64,000 nt of DNA from Asterias amurensis (lineage: Eukaryota; Echinodermata; Asteroidea; Forcipulatida; Asteriidae). The notes under the pieces are model-generated. The model saw nothing but the letters and a program-made list of their open reading frames with translations, was not told where the DNA came from and made no database searches. Every line of letters begins with the position of its first letter. Within the stretch, counting starts at the first letter, position 1. Shown here one piece after another: positions 32,344 through 46,000 of this stretch. The stretch is from positions 8,437,761 to 8,501,760 of the forward strand of contig NC_092656.1 in assembly GCF_032118995.1 (NCBI RefSeq), read 5' to 3'. Both the position numbers and the translations under genes were made by a program.

Positions 32344-35300
32344 TCAGTTTTGATCCGGATCCGGCGATGTTGAGAATTTGTTCCTTAGCTCTGTTTCTTG
32401 TTGCTTGATATTCCTCATCAGGTCTTTCTCTGCTGATTTGATTAGTTTGAGTTCTTCTCTTTCCGTCTCCTCTGCTATTCCGTCCGTTATGGCCTTTTGT
32501 GCGTCCGCCGTTTGCTTGTTACTGAGATTGCCGTAAATTGCCATTGCCTGGTGGAGAGATATGCAAGAAAGTATTATTTGCGTATTTTTGTCTTTATTCC
32601 TTCTTCTACAGGTTCAATATATCTCAGAGGTAGACTTTCCTATAGCTGGTCCTTAACTATGGAACTCTATCCCAATCAACATCATTTTGTTCTCGTATTA
32701 ACTACTGCCTTTGTATTTGTTCTCGTCTTATTCAGTTCAGCGCTTTGATCTCTATATAAAGGTGCTATTTAAATACCTATTTCAATTATAATAATTATTT
32801 TTTGTTGAGAAATTGTGCTTCAGCTTTTGGACAGCAGTTCTTCATGAGTCAGACCAATAGATAGTTCCCACAAAAAAATCACTCAACAAGTGTAATTTGC
32901 CATCTTTATGAACAAATAAATAATTTTTGTCATGCACAACTATGCGATTTGTGCCATAATTCGTGTGGCCTGTTCGAGTTTTAAGTAAATGGCTTGTACA
33001 AGCAACAACACAATGGTCAGTCTCTCCACTTATTGCATCTAGGCTTTTCAAACTGGCTTCCCTTGCGTAAGACCCATGGCCACGACATGTTATAATACCA
33101 TAGTAATAACAATAGTGGCTTTTTGTACAGTGCCCATATCCGTCACTTAGTTATACTCAAGGCGCTTCAACATTCAGTATTTTCCTGAAAGATGTGGGAC
33201 TACAATTGAACTATGAGATCTACTCCTTTTACAAAGCACCATGTAATGCTTTACAAGGTGCTGTGGCGCAATTTGCTGCCAACATTATATAACATATATA
33301 TTTTTGTTTCTGAGCTTTGCGTTGTCTTACCTGTCCAACCATACTACTGATGTCTCCTGTATTAGTCGGTAAAAGTATGGTATTCCCCGTTTTAGCGAGG
33401 TGACCAAACGCTGCTACGTACTGCTCGGCTACATTCAGGGAAGCTGCATTACCTCCGTCCTGTGGACAAAATATAAATACTTCTTTAACAAAATATTCAA
33501 AAATGCTGTTTGCACACAAATCACGAAAGAACATTTATGGGAGTTTGACTGATTTGAACATTCTTGAGAATGAATTGCAGGCTTGGATTCCATGATTCTA
33601 GACCCATAACCTCCCCAAATTTAGGATTAAGGCAGGTTTAGACACTTTCTCCTTTTGGATACTACTCATTTTGAGAGGTCTCATTGGGATTAAGATGCCT
33701 GAACCATATTCAATACAAACACTGCCAACAAAAACTCTCACCCTTTTCCCAATAGCTTCAGCTACAAGTGCAAGGGCTTCGGCTCGCGCCTGGGCCTTAG
33801 CGATGATTGCATTAGCTTCACCAGACGCCATGTTGATCTGCTCTCGTTGTAAGGCCTCGGATGCTAAGATCTTGGCTCGTTTCTTTCCCTCTGCCACATT
33901 GATTTCTGATTCTCGAACACCTAGAAGTGTGTAGATTAATGCATTAGAATTAAAATGATAGCTCATACAATTTACAAAAAACCCAGCACAAACAGTATTT
34001 TAGAAGTCCTACCTTAAGAAATTTCCTTTCAAAGTGAATTCCATTGTAGTCTTTTGCGGGCAATAGGTGGCAGCAGACTTAACTGTTCATTGTCCTAAAT
34101 TTCCAGGTACATGTATATCTATTTCAACCTACCCTCCTGAAGTTTCCAATTCCATGGCGAGGCAATTTAAATAAGCATGACAAAATCATCATAATCATTT
34201 TCAGGAATACTGTGCACACACGTTAAACTATATTTTTCTTGAATCAACCAAAAATAAAAGTTAACCAAAGACATACATCCCATCAAACTTTTCCTTCTCA
34301 ACCTCACAGGGCAAAATTGTAAAGAGCTGCAGAGAAGTAAAAAAATGTAGCTAAGCACAGCAAAATGGTGTTTACCAGAACAAGGTTACCAGGTAAACTG
34401 CCATGTGGCATGAAGGCTTTATGGCTGGTAACCTGCTCATTTCTGTTTAGTAGACACTTGCTAAGCAATATTTTCTGCTAATGCAGCTCTATAAAATTAT
34501 TAGGCCCTGATCTGTGTCCGATAACATACCTTCAGACTGTAATATAACGGCCCTCTTTTTCCTCTCAGCTTCTACCTGCATCTGCATGGCTTCCTGCACC
34601 TTGTCTGGAAGCTCAATGTCTTTGATTTCATAGCGGAGGCACTTGATGCCCCATGGCTCCACGGCAGCATTGTTTATGGCCTCTGAGGAGTGGAAGGAGG
34701 AGGAAGAGTAGAGTGTCAAAGTTGTGTACTGAGAGAGTTGCAACAACTTAGGAACCAGTTTTGGTAAAAAAAACACCCATGAGGCAAGACTAGAATGATT
34801 AATGGGTTGAGCTACTCTTTAACTGAAAATGGAACCCAGAACACTTATGGGGGTGTTGGGCCAAGTGGATAAGAGCATTGGACTCAAGTTCTGGTGGTTC
34901 ATCGGAATGTGGATTCAAATCCCGGCCGTGACACTTGTGTCCTTTAGCAAGACACTTAACCATTGCTTCTCTCCACCAAGGGGTAAATGGGTACCTGTGA
35001 GGGCAGAGATGGTTTATGTGAATGGTTAGCTTGGAGTGCGGCAACTCGCAGCACCGGTTGCTTACTTCTCAGGGAGCTGAGATGGTTTAAGGAATGATTT
35101 AAAGCCCAGTGACCAGCGGTAATAATGTTGAAAGCGCTTTGAGAAGCCCTTCGGGCTGTAATAAAGCACTATATATAAAAAAGTATTATTATTATTATCA
35201 TCATGGAAGAGTAGGGGCTAACCCTGTTGTTTCTGGTTCACAAAGCAAGCACCCTTGTTTACAGGTTTCCTCAGGCTTGCGAGCTACGAGATTAAGTTCA

Positions 35301-38300
35301 GTTATGAGGCATCCTTGGTTTCGTTACCAGACTGATACTTCAGGGAGGCAATGAAGGAGTTTGCCTCCATGCCCCCTGGTAGTTGCCTTGGTGCCCTTGA
35401 AATGCTCCAAAAGAAATTAATTTACAATTTCCTCCTAGAGTGCCCTCTACTAAGGAAAAAATGCCTTGGTGCCCTTGCCATTTCAAAAATGAAGCATACA
35501 GGCCTAAAAAGTGTCTTATACCCACCTACTATAGAGATATTAAGCGACTCTCTCTCCTTGAAGACTTGATCCAAGGTGATTTTACCGATCTCAGATCTCA
35601 TGGTGGTCTGTGCTAACTGAGTCACTGCATACTCTGGGTCCTCTACACCATAACTCGCCTGAAGAAATAGTTTCACAATGATTAAAGGGAAGGTATCCGT
35701 TTCGTATTCACTCTTAATAGTTGTAACAGTTTCACAGCAAATTTGATAGATGAAACTTGTGCATAGGGGATAGAGAATAGCATTTGTTTTAACCCTTACA
35801 CCGAATTTTGTATCAGTATTTAGCACTGTATGTCATAACTTGCCTGAATAAATAGTTTTACAATGGTTATAATGAAGAAATGGTTTTACAGTACTATAAT
35901 GAAGAAATAGTTATACACTGTTTATATTGAAGAAATAGTTTTACAATGGTTATACTGATAGTGTAATAGTTCTAGAGCAATTAAAATTTGATCGGTATAC
36001 TTTTGCATTGGGTATGAAGAATAAACAAAATTTTACCTTGATACTGATGTGTTTGAAGCACTATGCTCAGTACAGAGGTAAAGTGGGAAGATGTATGGGA
36101 TGTAGCAATGCAAGAGGTCGGAAAGTACCGAGTATACAGTGCTTTTAGTGTAAGGGTAAAACCAAGGTGCCATTCTTAATCCCGATGCAAAACTAGCATC
36201 TTTTAAATCGTTGCGGTACCTGCTGCTATTATACATATGATTTGAACTGCTTCTAGCCACTGGGCTAGCTCAGTGGTCTAGTGGTAAAACATCTGCTCTA
36301 GAAATACAAGGGTAGTGGGTTCGAATCCAACCGAGTTTAATCATTGTTTTTGTACTCCTTGATCAGACCCAATAAATTGAATGAATTGCAGTTTCAGTAT
36401 TTTCACCTTGTAAGGATCAGTCACTCTTAGATACAGCACACCATCTATGCGAAGAGTTACATTGTCTGAAAGAAAAAAAGTAACAAGTTGGTTTTATTTA
36501 ATTTACAATTACTTCATCTCAATTGAAGACACTGGACACCTTTGATAAATGTCAAAGACCAGTCTTCTCAACATTTGCATAAAATTACAAACCTGTGAAA
36601 ATTTGGACTCAACTGGTCGTTGAAATTGCACAAGATGTGTGCTTTCAGATGCTCTGAATTCAAAACTTCAGCTGAGGTTTTGGTTTTAAATCAAATATCT
36701 TAGTGAGAAATACCTTTTTTCTCAAAAACTACGTCACTTCAGAGGGGGCTGTTTCTCACAATGTTTTTATACTATCAACAGCTCTCCAATTATTTGGAGA
36801 AATTACCAATAGTGTCCAGTGCCTTTAAAGATGCAGAAACAAACAGCTGATTATTTTAAGTTACAAGTTGAAAGATGCCTACTCCTGGAATTTCATCTTG
36901 GAGTCAACAAGGCCATTTTATATTTGCAAAGGGCACTTCCATTGTAAAAATGTTAACGTCTATAATGGGAAAGTGTTGAAAGGGCACCAAGGCGAAGACC
37001 AGGGGCAACGGAGGCCATGACCTCCAAGTTTATTTACTCAATTTGTTCCCTCACCATTTGTGATGGCACTCTGTTCTGGTATATCAATAGCGATTTCCTT
37101 CAGACTCTGAACATATTTGATCTTGTCGAGTACTGGAATCAGGAAATTAAGACCCTGGTGAAAAAAAACATAATGAGAGAAATTATTGAGCTTGTCAATC
37201 ACAAAGATCTTTGGAATAAGAAATTGTCCAGTGATAAGAGGGCAGCCATTAGAATGTAGGCTTACATGTATGCTTTAGAATGTTAGAGACGACAAACACC
37301 CATACACAAGTTTGAATGAAAATGTATGGCACAATACACAAAGGGTTTGCCAATTTGGAGGTTGCTGTCGTGATTTGGTCCTGAACCATTTTACATAGCA
37401 AATCAGGCCTGGATTTTCATCTTTGAACACAATGAAAGGGCAAGGCCATTTTCCTTTTGCAAAGGGCACTTTCATTTGAAAAGCTTACAGTCAATGGGAA
37501 ACTTTGTAGGGCAACAAGGCCAAGACCAGGGGCAAACAGGGGCCATGACCTTTGCGGTCTGAGTGTATTTCCAGGCCTGGAACTGTCTTTATACATGTAG
37601 TATAGCTGTAACGTGTGACTAAGCCAGTAATAAACCCTTCCCATGAAATATGTAAATTGCACATAGCGCATGCGCACTAACGTTTTGGTTGGCAAAATGA
37701 GGGAATATCACGCTGTTTTGTACACAGCTAATGGGTGCAGGACGCAGAAGTGATTGTGCATCTGCTTAGTGCACAACTCTATGGCGTTTGCCAACCAACA
37801 GGGTCTGTACGCATGCGTGAATGTAATTAGCATATTTCATGGGAAGGGTCCGTTGTACGAGACACTATTGAAATCTAGACATTGCAATAATGACGAATAG
37901 ACCTTATGCACATGACGTCATTTCAGTAGGGCGCCCTCACCTAGTGGTCAAAAGGAGGTTGTTCATTGGCCAATCCTGTGCGCCGCGCGTATAAATCTGT
38001 GCGATTCGATTGTTTCGTCACCGTTTTTCCACTAAGATGGCCTCTAGATGACGTCAATGCATAAGGTCTATTGCCTCCATCATTTTCCATGATGTATCAG
38101 GCCTGAATCATTGGGTGTTGACCGATTCGGAACGTTAAGGAACCCGCACGAGATCTCTCCTCATTGGTTTTGGTTTATCCAAAGATCACAAGTAAAACCT
38201 TTCCTGTTAGTCAGCACCAGTGTTGGCAGTGCTAGGCGGGCCTACCAAGGACTGAAACAATTCGCACTCTGAGCAAAATACACCCCTATGCTGCAGCACA

Positions 38301-39676
38301 GATTTCCCCCAGATTGCACTTTAGCAAAAGATAGCCCCATATCTAAAACGGATATTTTTGTTGAACCGCTCACCCTTGGTGGACTAAATTTGATTGAGAG
38401 CCCACCACTAAGGTCTTGCTACAACACTGTTCAGCACTTACCGGACTCAGCACTTTGTGAAATCTGCCCATTCTCTCGATCACCCATGCCTCCTGCTGTG
38501 GCACAAAGAGAATAACCGTATTGACCTGTCGACCTGACGCTGACCTTACTTGTACCTCTGATGTTAACATGCACTGACGGCGGAGAAGACCCTAGGAAAA
38601 CACAAAAAAACAAGCATTATTGTCATAAGTTCATTATTAAAATTGACAGCAATCTAAAGTGAAGAAAAGGTGTGCTTAATCAACAAATTTATCATTCATA
38701 TCCTGGTATGGACAATGTAACCGAAAGAAGTTGTCCACTTTGAAAAATGTAACAAAAACTACTGTCTACTAAGTACTACTGGTCGACTCTGGTAGTGGCA
38801 GGGTGGGTGGGTATTAACATTAAATACAGATGCGATAATCATAACCCTCCATCCCGCTGATGGTCAGGACCAGAGGCATGAATTGGAAGGGTAATCGCCA
38901 ACATTCATTTAGTTATGATTAAAGTTAAACACAGCATGAAGAAAATTGAAGATTTGAAGTATAGATGGATTGCAGTGCGCGTCATCAACCGCCATCTTTG
39001 ATGTATTAACAAGGGAAAAGTGCACCCGCAGCGCGCACACGCATGTCCTTTTCCCTTGTTAATACATCAAAGATGGCAGTCAATGAAGCGTATTGCAAAT
39101 TATCTATTGATATGTGATTCGGCCAATTGTAAACTGCTTTAAAACAACCACAAATGGACCAATAAACTAGTTGGTATCGATAGTTTTTGCTTTGCCAACT
39201 TGGCCCATGAAGGAAGGAAATGCACATGGGTGTATTTCTTTCCTCCATTCCTTGACAAAGTCTTTCCCTTTGCAAACTGCCAATCTTTCCCTTCACAAAT
39301 TCTTTCCTTAAGGCAAATACGTACACTACACTTACTTTATCAAGTTATATTATTATTATTAATATCAAAGACAAGTGTTAAAATTAAGAAATCATTATTA
39401 TTGATTGTCATGTCAGCTGAAACTGGAATCAAAGGAAAGGTTGGTGGTAAGAATGATTATTCATATATTAGTAAAAAAGTTACAGTACTTCACCATTCAC
39501 TCGAATACCCCTTCACTCGAGTACTTATAATAATTAAAAATGCACAGGAACAAGTTGTTGGCCTAATTCTTTTTTATACATTTAATTTTGTAATAATTAT
39601 TTGACACAAAATATCTTAAAATTAAAGTGGAGTAAACTACCTGCGCCAGTCGTGCATTCCTCATAACAGACAACAT
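32344..39676 (-). CDS. STOML2: Stomatin-like protein 2, mitochondrial (complete, 9 exons, 380 aa)
   Basis: Inner-membrane SPFH/prohibitin-family scaffold; the family binds cardiolipin and prohibitins and organises respiratory complexes. Coding exons, 5' to 3' on the minus strand: 39676-39641, 38591-38442, 37154-37055, 36465-36407, 35658-35526, 34682-34530, 33920-33742, 33459-33331, 32547-32344. Every junction is GT-AG and in phase (1143 nt with stop). The first ATG opens [12 protein letters not shown] followed by basic residues without acids, fitting a mitochondrial presequence. Recognisable blocks are [16 protein letters not shown] (about 36-51), [20 protein letters not shown] (63-82), [20 protein letters not shown] (118-137), the ERESLN and [10 protein letters not shown] core, a long alanine/glutamate coiled coil (about 190-270), and EQYVAAF with [14 protein letters not shown] near the end. 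Human STOML2 is 356 aa; the extra length is mostly a charged helical C-terminus. Introns hold SINEs and MITEs. It diverges from DNAAF4 across a 399 bp promoter. Confidence 0.96.
34853..35201 (+). mobile_element. tRNA-derived SINE A, full length, STOML2 intron 5
   Basis: A-box-like TGGGCCAAGTGGATAAGAGC, B-box GATTCAAATCCC, then GTGACACTTGTGTCC and AGCAAGACACTTAACCATTG. It ends AAAGCACTATATA and an (ATT)n/(ATC)n tail. This is the best copy in the window. Confidence 0.82.
36108..36345 (+). mobile_element. SINE B, body-then-head order, STOML2 intron 4
   Basis: GAAAGTACCGAGTATACAGT body, the TTGCGGTACCTGCTGC linker, then CTCAGTGGTCTAGTGGTAAA and GTGGGTTCGAATCC head. The order implies a piece of a tandem array. 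Confidence 0.7.
36524..36828 (-). mobile_element. TTAAAGGCAC MITE in STOML2 intron 3
   Basis: GAAGACACTGGACACC to GTCCAGTGCCTTTAA, with internal deletions. Confidence 0.82.
37633..37850. mobile_element. GACCCTTCCCATGAAATATG TIR element in STOML2 intron 2
   Basis: Arms ACCCTTCCCATGAAATATG and CATATTTCATGGGAAGGGT, with inner GCATGCG and TTGGTTGGCAAA also inverted. Confidence 0.8.
37896..38072. mobile_element. AATAGACCTTATGCA TIR element in STOML2 intron 2
   Basis: Inverted ends AATAGACCTTATGCACATGA and TCAATGCATAAGGTCTATT, with a TGACGTCA motif in both arms. Confidence 0.8.
38970..39098. mobile_element. TIR hairpin in STOML2 intron 1
   Basis: Arms share GCCATCTTTGATGTATTAAC and AAGGGAAAAG as inverted copies around a short GC-rich loop. 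Confidence 0.78.
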
Positions 39677-40075
39677 TATTCGATCTTTCTTGACTGTCTC
39701 ACCAGGGGCATCAATGAATTACCAAAATCGCTGTATCAATAATAAAACTAGAGAGATGAAAGCCAAACTCTTTTGATCCAGCAAGTTTACTTTCAAGTTA
39801 CATCATCACGTGTGATTCACAACTATTACGAGCAGCAGCGCCCTCCTTAGTTCATGTTGTCTTTGTTTCATGTAACGGCTTATGTCATTGGGAAATTTTT
39901 ACTCGGTCCTGACTAACGAGGTTTTCCATTGGCTACTACGTGTGTAGGCTCTCAACAAGAAGGCTGACAGGTCAAAGGTCGTCGTCTTGCCGAAAACACA
40001 AGCTTTCGAAAGTTGAAAAGCTGTATCGTTTTGAAACGAAATACTAAAATATAGAGCAATTTCTCCAATTTTAAA
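39677..40075. promoter_or_regulatory. Bidirectional promoter between STOML2 and DNAAF4
   Basis: The two start codons are 399 bp apart and transcription diverges. No TATA box is placed to serve either gene. An inverted CCAAT (CCATTGGCTAC near 39926) and a DR1-type nuclear receptor half-site pair (39969-39981) are present. Both genes must share this interval for core promoter elements unless 5' UTR introns move the start sites. Confidence 0.7.
39969..39981 (+). promoter_or_regulatory. DR1-like nuclear receptor site
   Basis: AGGTCA-A-AGGTCG, a direct repeat with one-base spacing, the format bound by RXR/HNF4/COUP-type receptors. It lies about 95 bp before the DNAAF4 ATG and 290 bp before the STOML2 ATG. 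The match is by eye only. Confidence 0.35.
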
Positions 40076-43000
40076 ATGCCGATTGCGGTTAAAGATTACT
40101 CGTGGGACGAAACAGAGACTTTGGTTCATGTGGTAGTCCCGTTAAAAGGTGTCAAAGCCAGTAAAGCGGATATTTTTTCGACGGACGATTATCTGAAAGT
40201 GAGTTTATTTTATCAATAATAACATTATTACACGAATTATTTACTATACTACTAGCTACTACTACTACACTAGGGATTCAATCATTTGATCATCATGTAT
40301 TCACCAGTAGTTGTGATATGATTAAAGCAATAGAAATAGGACAAATTTAGTGTTAAAAAATGAGGTCCTCTTGTCTTGCTTGGGATTAGGTCCTCTTGTC
40401 TTGCTTGGGATAATGAAATGGAATTGATTGATTGAATTGAACCATGGAGGAGTTCCTCCATGATTGAACTGATTGAATGAATAGAACTGATTGAAGTGAA
40501 GTGAAGTGAATTGAATAAAGTGATTTTGTGAGTCGGCCCTCGAACCTCACATGTGCACCTTCAAGTTCCAGAAGGTTTAAACTAATTCCATATCTATTCT
40601 AGACCTGAGGCTGAGGTGCAGGAGCACCAAATAATTGGAATGAACCAAAATTTGTGCCCCTACAACTCGATGTTATTAAATCGTAACCATCCATCCGTCT
40701 GACTTTCACTCACTAGACTGGAGAACTACAAAAAAAATGTGCGATTAATCACAAAGAGAGGCAATTTTTTTGTCTTTTTTGAGATACCAGATTTGCCTAG
40801 TTTTTACCCTTTTCAAAAATGATGATGGTACACATTGTAAGAACCCAGATTTGATCTTCAATGTGTAATGAATCAGTTTAGAAAAAAATTTGAGAGATTG
40901 GCCGACAAAAATTACCTAAAACACACTAGAGACTAGCCAAATTATCAAAGAATCGCAGTGCAGGTCATGAGGTAGTACTGTATGTGATTTTGAACCCTGC
41001 CATTGCAGAATCTGGGGATTCTTGACCAAATAGCATAGTGAAACCAAACCGCCGAGTAGGCTGTATCCCCACAATGGGATGAGTGTATTTAACCATTGTC
41101 CTACTCGGATGTGATATATTTGGTTGTTGCCAATATATGCCTCTCTTAATATTTATGCATGAGGTACGTCACAATGCTAACCCAAAAGGGGGCTAAGGGC
41201 GCAGCCACTGCAAGTGATGGCGAATGTGCGCCCATAGCCTCATTTTGGGTAAGAATTATGACGTCATGCATAAACATTAAGAGAGGCGTTTAGTACCAAT
41301 ACCAATAGTCTAATTTTGTCCAATATTGATATTGACCCCCTTTTTTTCTTCAGGTGAACTTCCCACCTTATTTATTTGAAGTGGTTTTATTTGAGGGAGT
41401 TGACGACAGCAAGAGTGCGGCACAAGTTGGCGATGGTGTCATTACCTTCACCCTACAGAAGAAGGAAGCCGGGCTGTGGAACCGTCTCATTTCCATTAAT
41501 TCTGGTAAAGCAATATTTTATATTAATGTGGACTTTGATATTAAGCAGTTGTTCCAAGGATGTGCTCCTACTCACGAGTATGACCCATATAGTTGTAACT
41601 GCTGCACCCTATTTTACACTGTACATGTAGCTCTTTAAATCAGGACTGTGCAAGTCTTGCGCATATTCAAATTTCCTGAACCAAATTGTCCTGACTGAGC
41701 GGATGAGAGCACCCGACTCAGACTCTGGTGTTTCTCTTCACCAGAGTGTGGGTTTAACTCCCAGTCGTGACACTTGTGTCTAAAGCAATCACACTTTGCT
41801 GCATCCTACAGCATGTTCAGATGTGTTATAAAGCAGTTTGAGTAATCCATGTTATTGTAAAGAGTAGGAGTTCGCCACAATGTTCCTGGTTTGATCATAG
41901 CAGCATATTGCGCCACAGCACCATGTAAAACACTTTTAAAAAAAACATGCAAACCCTGTGGTGTCACATGCAGTAAACTCATGCACAAGAATACAATCAG
42001 TCAATGAAAACAAAAAAGTCCAGTTTCATGAGCGTCCAAGATGTTTCAAGACTTACTGATACATACATGTACGGCAGAAAGACATGTGTCTGCGAATATT
42101 TTCTTAATATTTTCTTTGTGAACAAAATATATTTTGAGCAAAATGTCACTTCCTGAAATGGAGAATGATCTTCAGACTTACATAAGTAATTAACATGTAT
42201 TTTTTATTCACACACTCTACATTATTTTTTACTTTGTCCAGATGACAAGGAGTTGATGAAGAGCAAGAGGCAGGCAGCCATCGATGCAGCTCACAAGAAA
42301 GCTCAGGAGGAGACGAGGCGAAAGGCTGCTGAGAAACAAGGGAGAGATAGGCTGGCTCTCAAGGAGCAAATGAGGGTATGATATGATGAAAATAATGTAT
42401 GATTGCGAGCCAGCTCAATCCTTGGACCTACAGTCTCGGCCATAATTCTGAGCAAGGCTCCACATACACATGTTGGCATCAGCCTACTGGCTGTTTTATT
42501 TCGGTAGTAATATCAAAAAGAAAAAGTAGGGAGTAGTCTCTGAAAAAGCAGTTTACAAAGTTTCCTTAAAAACGCCGGACACCTTTTGGGTAACTGTCAC
42601 AGATCAGTCTTGTCACTTGTTTGGAGTGTCATGGCCTAGCGGTTAAGAGCACCGGATTCAAGCTCTGGTGTTCGATCAACAGAGTGTGGGTTTGAATCCC
42701 GGTCGTGACACTTGCTACAAACAAGTTGGGGAGGTAGTGCTTTCTACCAGCCAGGATTCTGATTAATGATACCCAAGCCTACATCTATGAGTAGGTGGCA
42801 ACGGCCCCTTGAAGGACAAAAAATTGTAGCCCATACCTAGAAGTGGCCTTGTGTGTCTGGCGAATTACATAAGATAAAAATAAAACTTTACTTTTTTGGC
42901 TGAGAATCCCCCCTCTCTGTTGTTCATGTTTTAGTTGGAGGAGGAAGAGAGAAGTCGAGTTGAAGGAGTGAAGGAATCAGAGAGACAGAAAGCCACCAGC

Positions 43001-46000
43001 GATTTTGAAGAATGGAAATTGAAGGAGCTTGCAGCCGAGAAGCAATTGCAGATGGAAGAAGAAGAAACAATAAAGTCAAGCCCAAGAATTATGTCAGGTA
43101 CAAATTCTTCAAAGTCAAAAGATTTGAAATGTGATTGGTGATGATTCACAATAACTGTGACCAATGCTTATCTGGAAAGCTTAAGCCATATCTGAATTGG
43201 CAGCTACAGCTATGCCTGTTTCTAAGGGTGTTTCTTAACATAAGGACGGACTAAACTCTTAGAGTTATATATAAGAACGAAGGGGGCGCACTGGTGAGGC
43301 TTCTTGCACAAATGCGACGGGACCGCAAGGAGACATGCGCGCCATTCTGCACACCCTTTGAATATGAAGAGTACGTTGGAGTTTGTGTTTATTGAACGTG
43401 AACGCAATGCTGTTTTGGCAACTTACAAAATGGCCGCACAAACACACGCTAAGCAATGTCCGTTTGTCTCAACTTCGCGCATATGGGGCCCGTATATAGG
43501 CCAGTGCGCCCTCTAGATCTTATATATAACTCTAAGACTAAACTTCAACGCTTGATGATGTGGGAATCTAGCCACAGCTGTGGTCACTAATTTGGAAGCG
43601 ACCTTACTAAGGCCACATAAAAATAAAAAATTGTTGGATCGTCTTTTTATTTTTGCAGATGGGGGAGGGAGGGAGGGTTTTTTTTTGTTTTGTTTTTTAA
43701 AGTTTTGTTGACATGCCAAATATGAAATCAAGAATAAAGAAATCGACACAATCACTATAAAACAAAGGGTTTGTGTGTTTTTGATGTCTTCAATAGTTTC
43801 GTTAAACATATTTAACTCCTTGATGACATTTTCTGTAAACTTTTTCAAACAACTAAGCAGTGGTAAGCACAGTGTAGCCCAAGTTAATATTTGAAGAATT
43901 TTTCTTGATTTGTCAACATGCCAACATGAATAAAAACCTTCTTTAAACATCTTTTCAAACCCGTACAATTTGAAAAAAATATCAGCTAAAAAATCTGGGC
44001 AATAAAAGTATAAAGAGATATCCAGCCATGGGAAAAAAAAAAGAACACAATGTCAGACCATGACCTCAGCACCAGTCCTTCACACTACTGCACAACATTT
44101 CTGCCACGCCTAGTATTCTGCTTTTTCAACCATTTTTTGACCGAAAGTATCATTGAAAATGTTGTTTTTTATTATTTAAAAAAATGGGGTCGGGGGGGGG
44201 GGGTTTGATTTGTTTGGCGGGGACGATCAACAATTTTTTTTTTTATGTGGCCTTACATGTAACATCCTCCTTGTCGTGGATCATTATTCAGCTGGTTGAG
44301 CAAAGATTTGAAACCATTATAAACTACACAGTTTCTGTGTGATGGCATAGAGAACATACCCTGTACTATGTGCGTGAATTTACCACATAATCATCATATA
44401 TTGCAGAATGGCATAGTTTTATCTGTCATTCACAAATATCTGGGACAGTTTCCATTCTAATTGGAATTATTATTCCAATTCTTATTGGATTATTTACTTT
44501 CTTAACGTTGCCTATTTTTATTAACTTCATCAAGTCTACCTGGTGTTATACAATTTAGATGCAGCTGATATATTTGATACAGAAGATGTGGAACAAGCTC
44601 CTGTCATTTTAAATACAAGTGAGTAAATTGAACCATAACCTTTTGCACCTGGCTGCCAACAAACATTATGCAGTCGTGGGTTCCAATCCCACCCGAGTAA
44701 CATGCCTGTGATATTTTTTCACAGGACTCGTGGAAAGTACTGAATATACAGTGTTAACACACATCGGTGTAGGGGTAAAAACCAAAATTAATATTCTTTA
44801 TACCGATGCAGATTTAACATCTATTATAAAGTAGAATATAAAGTAAGACTATTCTCTAAAGAAAAAAAATCCACACTTGACAAGTAGACAGACACACATG
44901 ATGTTCAGGTATTACTGCAATTATATCCAGTGTATTTGTATTAACCCTTTCACATCGGTATTAAACAAAAAAATACTGTGATGTGCCCCTCCTCTGAGGT
45001 ATTTTTTTAATTTTTTATTTTTACTTTTTGGAGCTTCTTGAGTAATTGTTTTCCTTTGAAAATAAAGTTCACAATGAAACCCTGACTTGACAAAGGAAAA
45101 TAAACAGAGGTTCTCATAATTAGCACAGGGATACGAAATTGTCTTGGGATAAAATTGAGTGGGCTCTCACTGGGTGCATTCGTTTAGCTTCCCTGGGTCG
45201 ACCCCGGTGTGTGACATTTATTTTTCCAGGACGAAGGGGGGTAATTATCTGCACAGATTAATTATCTTCCCTGGAAAGAAAAAACTTCACACACCAGGGT
45301 CGACCCAGAGAAGCTAAACGAATGCACCCACTGCGGTTCACAGAACCTCAGCCATGAGTCACAGCCCAAAAACTGTTATTCTATCTGGAATCTGTGAATG
45401 TTGTCCTGTTGTTGTAAAAATGTGGCACATAAAAATGTAGTGGCTACCGCCATTATTTATCATAGTATGGATTAATGGGAAGCAAGTTTTGAGATTCCAG
45501 CAAACCATAGCAGGGCCCAATTTCATAGAGCTGCTAAGCACAAAAATTTGCTTAGCATGAAATTTCTTCCTTGTTTAAAAGAGGATTACTAACCAAATTT
45601 CCACGTGATTTTCAGGATAAGCAAACTACAGCTGAATACCAGTAACACACTGAAAGATAATGTTCATGTTTTTCAACAACTTTTATAATAAATTGAATTG
45701 AATTGGTTCCAAAACCCAAAGGTATACATTCCTTTAAATTTAACACATCACGGTTGATCGTTTAGCTTTGGTTTCCCTTACAACTTTGTAGGACAAGGAA
45801 ACAACTCCAAGCTGACATCAGGGGAGGGCGTACCACCACCCAGGTCATCAGCCAGCATTCAGGTCACCTTCACACCCAGGGTCTTCCCAACCCCTCTCAG
45901 AGAATCCAAAGTGGAAGCAGAAGAAGAGGTAGGGTTTTGTTTTAAAAAGGGAATAAAAGGGTAGCGACTTCTTAAACGGCAATTTAAAGCCGGCTGGGTC

